Positions 5,117 to 5,199 of a stretch of DNA of 5,199 bases are shown in pieces (the stretch's first letter is position 1; each line of letters starts with the position of its first letter). This stretch comes from JBAXBF01 sp034429745 (GTDB lineage: Bacteria; Chloroflexota; Anaerolineae; Anaerolineales; DRKV01): the NCBI GenBank assembly GCA_034429745.1, contig DAOUFY010000048.1, positions 1 through 5,199 on the forward strand, written 5' to 3'. The position numbers were made by a program, and so were the translations under genes. The notes beneath the pieces were generated by a model. It did not search any database, was not told where the DNA came from, and was given only the letters and a program-made list of their open reading frames with translations.

Positions 5117-5178
5117 GGTGAGTCAGAAGTATCCTTAAGTTAACCAAAACTAAAAAAGGAGACTAGAAATGACTCACC
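5117..5178 (+). repeat. 9-bp inverted repeat pairing the leader with the start codon
   Basis: GGTGAGTCA (5117-5125) is perfectly complementary to TGACTCACC (5170-5178), whose first two bases are the TG of the ATG at 5169. In the transcript this could form a 9-bp stem closing a 44-nt loop that contains the ribosome binding site, placing the start codon within the stem. Role in translation control is inference. Confidence 0.45.
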
Positions 5179-5199
5179 AAAAACATTATAACCTATCTG
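5169..5199 (+). CDS. Start of an unidentified gene (partial, runs off right edge)
   Basis: An ATG at 5169 follows a strong AAAAAAGGAG site (ends 5161, 7-bp spacing) and a promoter-like extended -10 at 5048-5056. The visible peptide is MTHQKHYNLS, ten residues, which shows no signal peptide or recognisable motif and is too short to assign. The gene is divergent from ferritin. The reality of the start is well supported; the product is unknown. Confidence 0.6.
   Translation, partial: MTHQKHYNLS

Overview
The window looks like a bacterial chromosomal locus for carbohydrate uptake and catabolism. It has clear sigma-70-type promoters, strong AGGAGG ribosome binding sites, moderate-GC genes and very AT-rich intergenic DNA. 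The substrate-binding lipoprotein has a long Ala/Pro/Gln/Glu tether after its lipobox. That style, together with DeoR/binding-protein regulators and DUF4432 genes, would fit an anaerobic Chloroflexota (Anaerolineae-like) or a similar environmental lineage. The assignment is an inference; there is no rRNA or marker gene here.

Layout, left to right. (1) 1-472, minus: 5' part of a sugar ABC-transporter substrate-binding lipoprotein that runs off the left edge. (2) 473-801: a divergent control region with one good promoter per strand and at least nine CGAAA/TTTCG half-sites, including a 14-bp direct repeat that brackets both promoters. (3) 802-2541, plus: an unusual 579-residue regulator with a DeoR-type helix-turn-helix, a type-I periplasmic-binding-protein-like sugar domain, and a DeoR-type C-terminal sensor domain. 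(4) 2541-2580: a strong bidirectional terminator between convergent genes. (5) 2605-3297 and 3309-4340, minus: a D-lyxose isomerase (cupin) and a DUF4432 aldose-epimerase-like protein, 11 bp apart. (6) 4382-4882, minus: an FtnA-type ferritin, 41 bp upstream of the epimerase gene with no visible terminator between them. (7) 4883-5168: a second divergent AT-rich control region with several inverted repeats. (8) 5169-5199, plus: the first ten codons of an unidentified gene with a strong ribosome binding site.

Working model (inference): the lipoprotein captures a sugar outside the cell. The fused regulator, which carries its own copy of a sugar-binding fold, senses the sugar in the cytoplasm and controls the divergent transporter and itself through the CGAAA sites. 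The isomerase and epimerase-like enzymes convert an aldose (D-lyxose, D-mannose or a relative) to a ketose for central metabolism. The points most worth a second look are the domain architecture of the regulator, which appears to contain a circularly permuted binding-protein fold and a degenerate phosphosugar loop; the operator layout; and the nested inverted repeats in front of the last gene.
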